The notes below the pieces were generated by a model. It was not told the origin of the DNA. It was given only the letters and a program-made list of their open reading frames with translations, and did not search any database. A stretch of DNA of 22,128 bases from Bacillota bacterium (GTDB lineage Bacteria > Bacillota > Clostridia > Peptostreptococcales > Anaerovoracaceae): assembly GCA_017534025.1 (NCBI GenBank), contig JAFWDF010000081.1, positions 1 to 22,128 of the forward strand, read 5' to 3'. This document shows positions 21,300 to 22,128 of this stretch, one piece after another. The position numbers and the translations under genes were made by a program. Positions within the stretch are counted from its first letter, which is position 1. Each line of letters opens with the position of its first letter.

Positions 21300-22094
21300 A
21301 TGCATTACACGAAACTGCAATTTGAAATCCGCAGCCGGGTCGGCTATATTTCCATGAACGCCCCGGATACCCTGAACGCCGTGGACCTCGCAATGGCCAG
21401 GGATCTTCTGCAGGCCTTCCGGGAAGCGGAACAGAATCCTTCTGTAAACATTGTCGTACTCCGCGGCCGGGGACCGGCCTTCTCCGCCGGCGGCGACATC
21501 AGCTATTTCCAAAAACTGATGAACAGCGGAGAATATCAGGATCTCAGCAAAGAAATTGAAGCGGTACGTGAACTTACCCTGTACATGACAAAAATGAACA
21601 AGATTATTCTGGCGTCCGTACACGGCGCCGCAGCCGGTGCAGGTGCCAGTCTGGCATTTTCGTCCGACCTCATTCTGTGCGGCAGCCGGGCCAGATTTCT
21701 GATGGCATTCGTGGGACTGGGGCTGGTTCCGGATACCGGCGGCGCTTATCTGCTGAGCCGCAGCCTGGGCAGGCAACGCGCCATGGCATTGTGCCTCACC
21801 GGCGATCCTCTCTCCGCAGAAGAAGCGGAAAAAGCCGGCCTGGTCTATAAAACCTTTCCGGATAATGCGCTGGAAGCCGAAACGGAAAAACTGGCTGAAC
21901 GGCTGGCTGACGGGCCGCTGGTCGCTTACCGCAACATGAAACAGCAGATCCGCGATGCCTGCCTCCGGGATTATAATGATTTCCTGCAGAACAGCGAAGC
22001 ACCTACCCAGATGGAATGTTCCCGCACCGATGATTTCCGGGAAGGTGTCAATGCATTCATGGAACGCAGAAAAGCCAAGTTTTTCGGCCAATAG
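21300..22094 (+). CDS. enoyl-CoA hydratase/isomerase family protein, PaaG-like
   Basis: 264 residues from ATG at 21300, with GGAGG (21288-21292) 7 nt upstream; an in-frame ATG at 21273 lies inside the leader hairpin and adds no family sequence. Crotonase fold: oxyanion-hole segments AFSAGGDI (60-67) and HGAAAGAGASLAFSSDLI (108-125). The active-site loop is GLVPDTGGAYLL, with Asp145 where PaaG-type isomerases carry Asp and hydratases carry Glu (Glu at 164 of rat crotonase). This favours a double-bond or ring isomerase of acyl-CoA thioesters over a hydratase, by inference. Other beta-oxidation genes are not in view. It looks monocistronic up to 22094; no terminator is visible in the remaining 34 nt. 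Confidence 0.92.
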   Translation: MHYTKLQFEIRSRVGYISMNAPDTLNAVDLAMARDLLQAFREAEQNPSVNIVVLRGRGPAFSAGGDISYFQKLMNSGEYQDLSKEIEAVRELTLYMTKMNKIILASVHGAAAGAGASLAFSSDLILCGSRARFLMAFVGLGLVPDTGGAYLLSRSLGRQRAMALCLTGDPLSAEEAEKAGLVYKTFPDNALEAETEKLAERLADGPLVAYRNMKQQIRDACLRDYNDFLQNSEAPTQMECSRTDDFREGVNAFMERRKAKFFGQ

Positions 22095-22128
22095 TTTTCT
22101 CCTTATTATATTCCCTCTTTTCCCCGCG

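Overview
This window looks like chromosomal DNA from a low-to-mid-GC Gram-positive anaerobe of the class Clostridia, probably Lachnospiraceae-like. I infer this from the strong GGAGG-type ribosome binding sites, the ATGA-coupled operons, the gene order xseA-xseB-ispA-...-dxs-tlyA, the paired TIGR03960/TIGR03936 radical SAM genes and the cytidylate-kinase-like gene. I cannot name a species. No prophage, insertion sequence, CRISPR array, rRNA or tRNA is visible.

Layout. Positions 1-4559 hold a leftward ABC exporter gene cut by the window edge, then rightward genes: a C39-peptidase-like protein coupled to an AlkD-type DNA glycosylase, then panC and a MATE exporter. A bidirectional terminator near 4550 separates these from a long leftward run, 18837 down to 4655: B12-binding radical SAM protein, its DUF2344 partner, AlaX-type tRNA editing protein, mtnA, class II aldolase, xseA, xseB, ispA, sfsA, a 730-nt gene-free interval, a DUF21-like membrane protein, dxs, tlyA (interrupted), a HAD phosphatase and a cytidylate-kinase-like protein. 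Upstream is a leftward gene fusing a MobA-like nucleotidyltransferase, an HD domain and a histidine phosphatase. The right end carries an apparent small RNA gene and a crotonase-family gene, both rightward.

Main result. The gene-free interval 9440-10169 is very probably the gene for OLE RNA, the ornate large noncoding RNA of about 610 nt. The next gene is then its membrane partner OapA. The call rests on gene order (ispA / RNA / oapA / dxs), interval length, a consensus-like promoter just past sfsA, and several stems, two of which contain G-U pairs that pair only when the leftward strand is the RNA. I recognised it by context and structure, not by an Rfam search.

Other points: tlyA carries an in-frame TGA in its SAM-binding motif from what looks like a single base change; mtnA plus a class II aldolase resemble the 5'-deoxyadenosine/methylthioadenosine salvage (DHAP shunt) genes and sit in the same run as a radical SAM enzyme; an intrinsic terminator runs straight into the Shine-Dalgarno of the radical SAM gene; and a roughly 137-nt RNA at 21021-21157 has its own promoter, terminator and C-rich segments.
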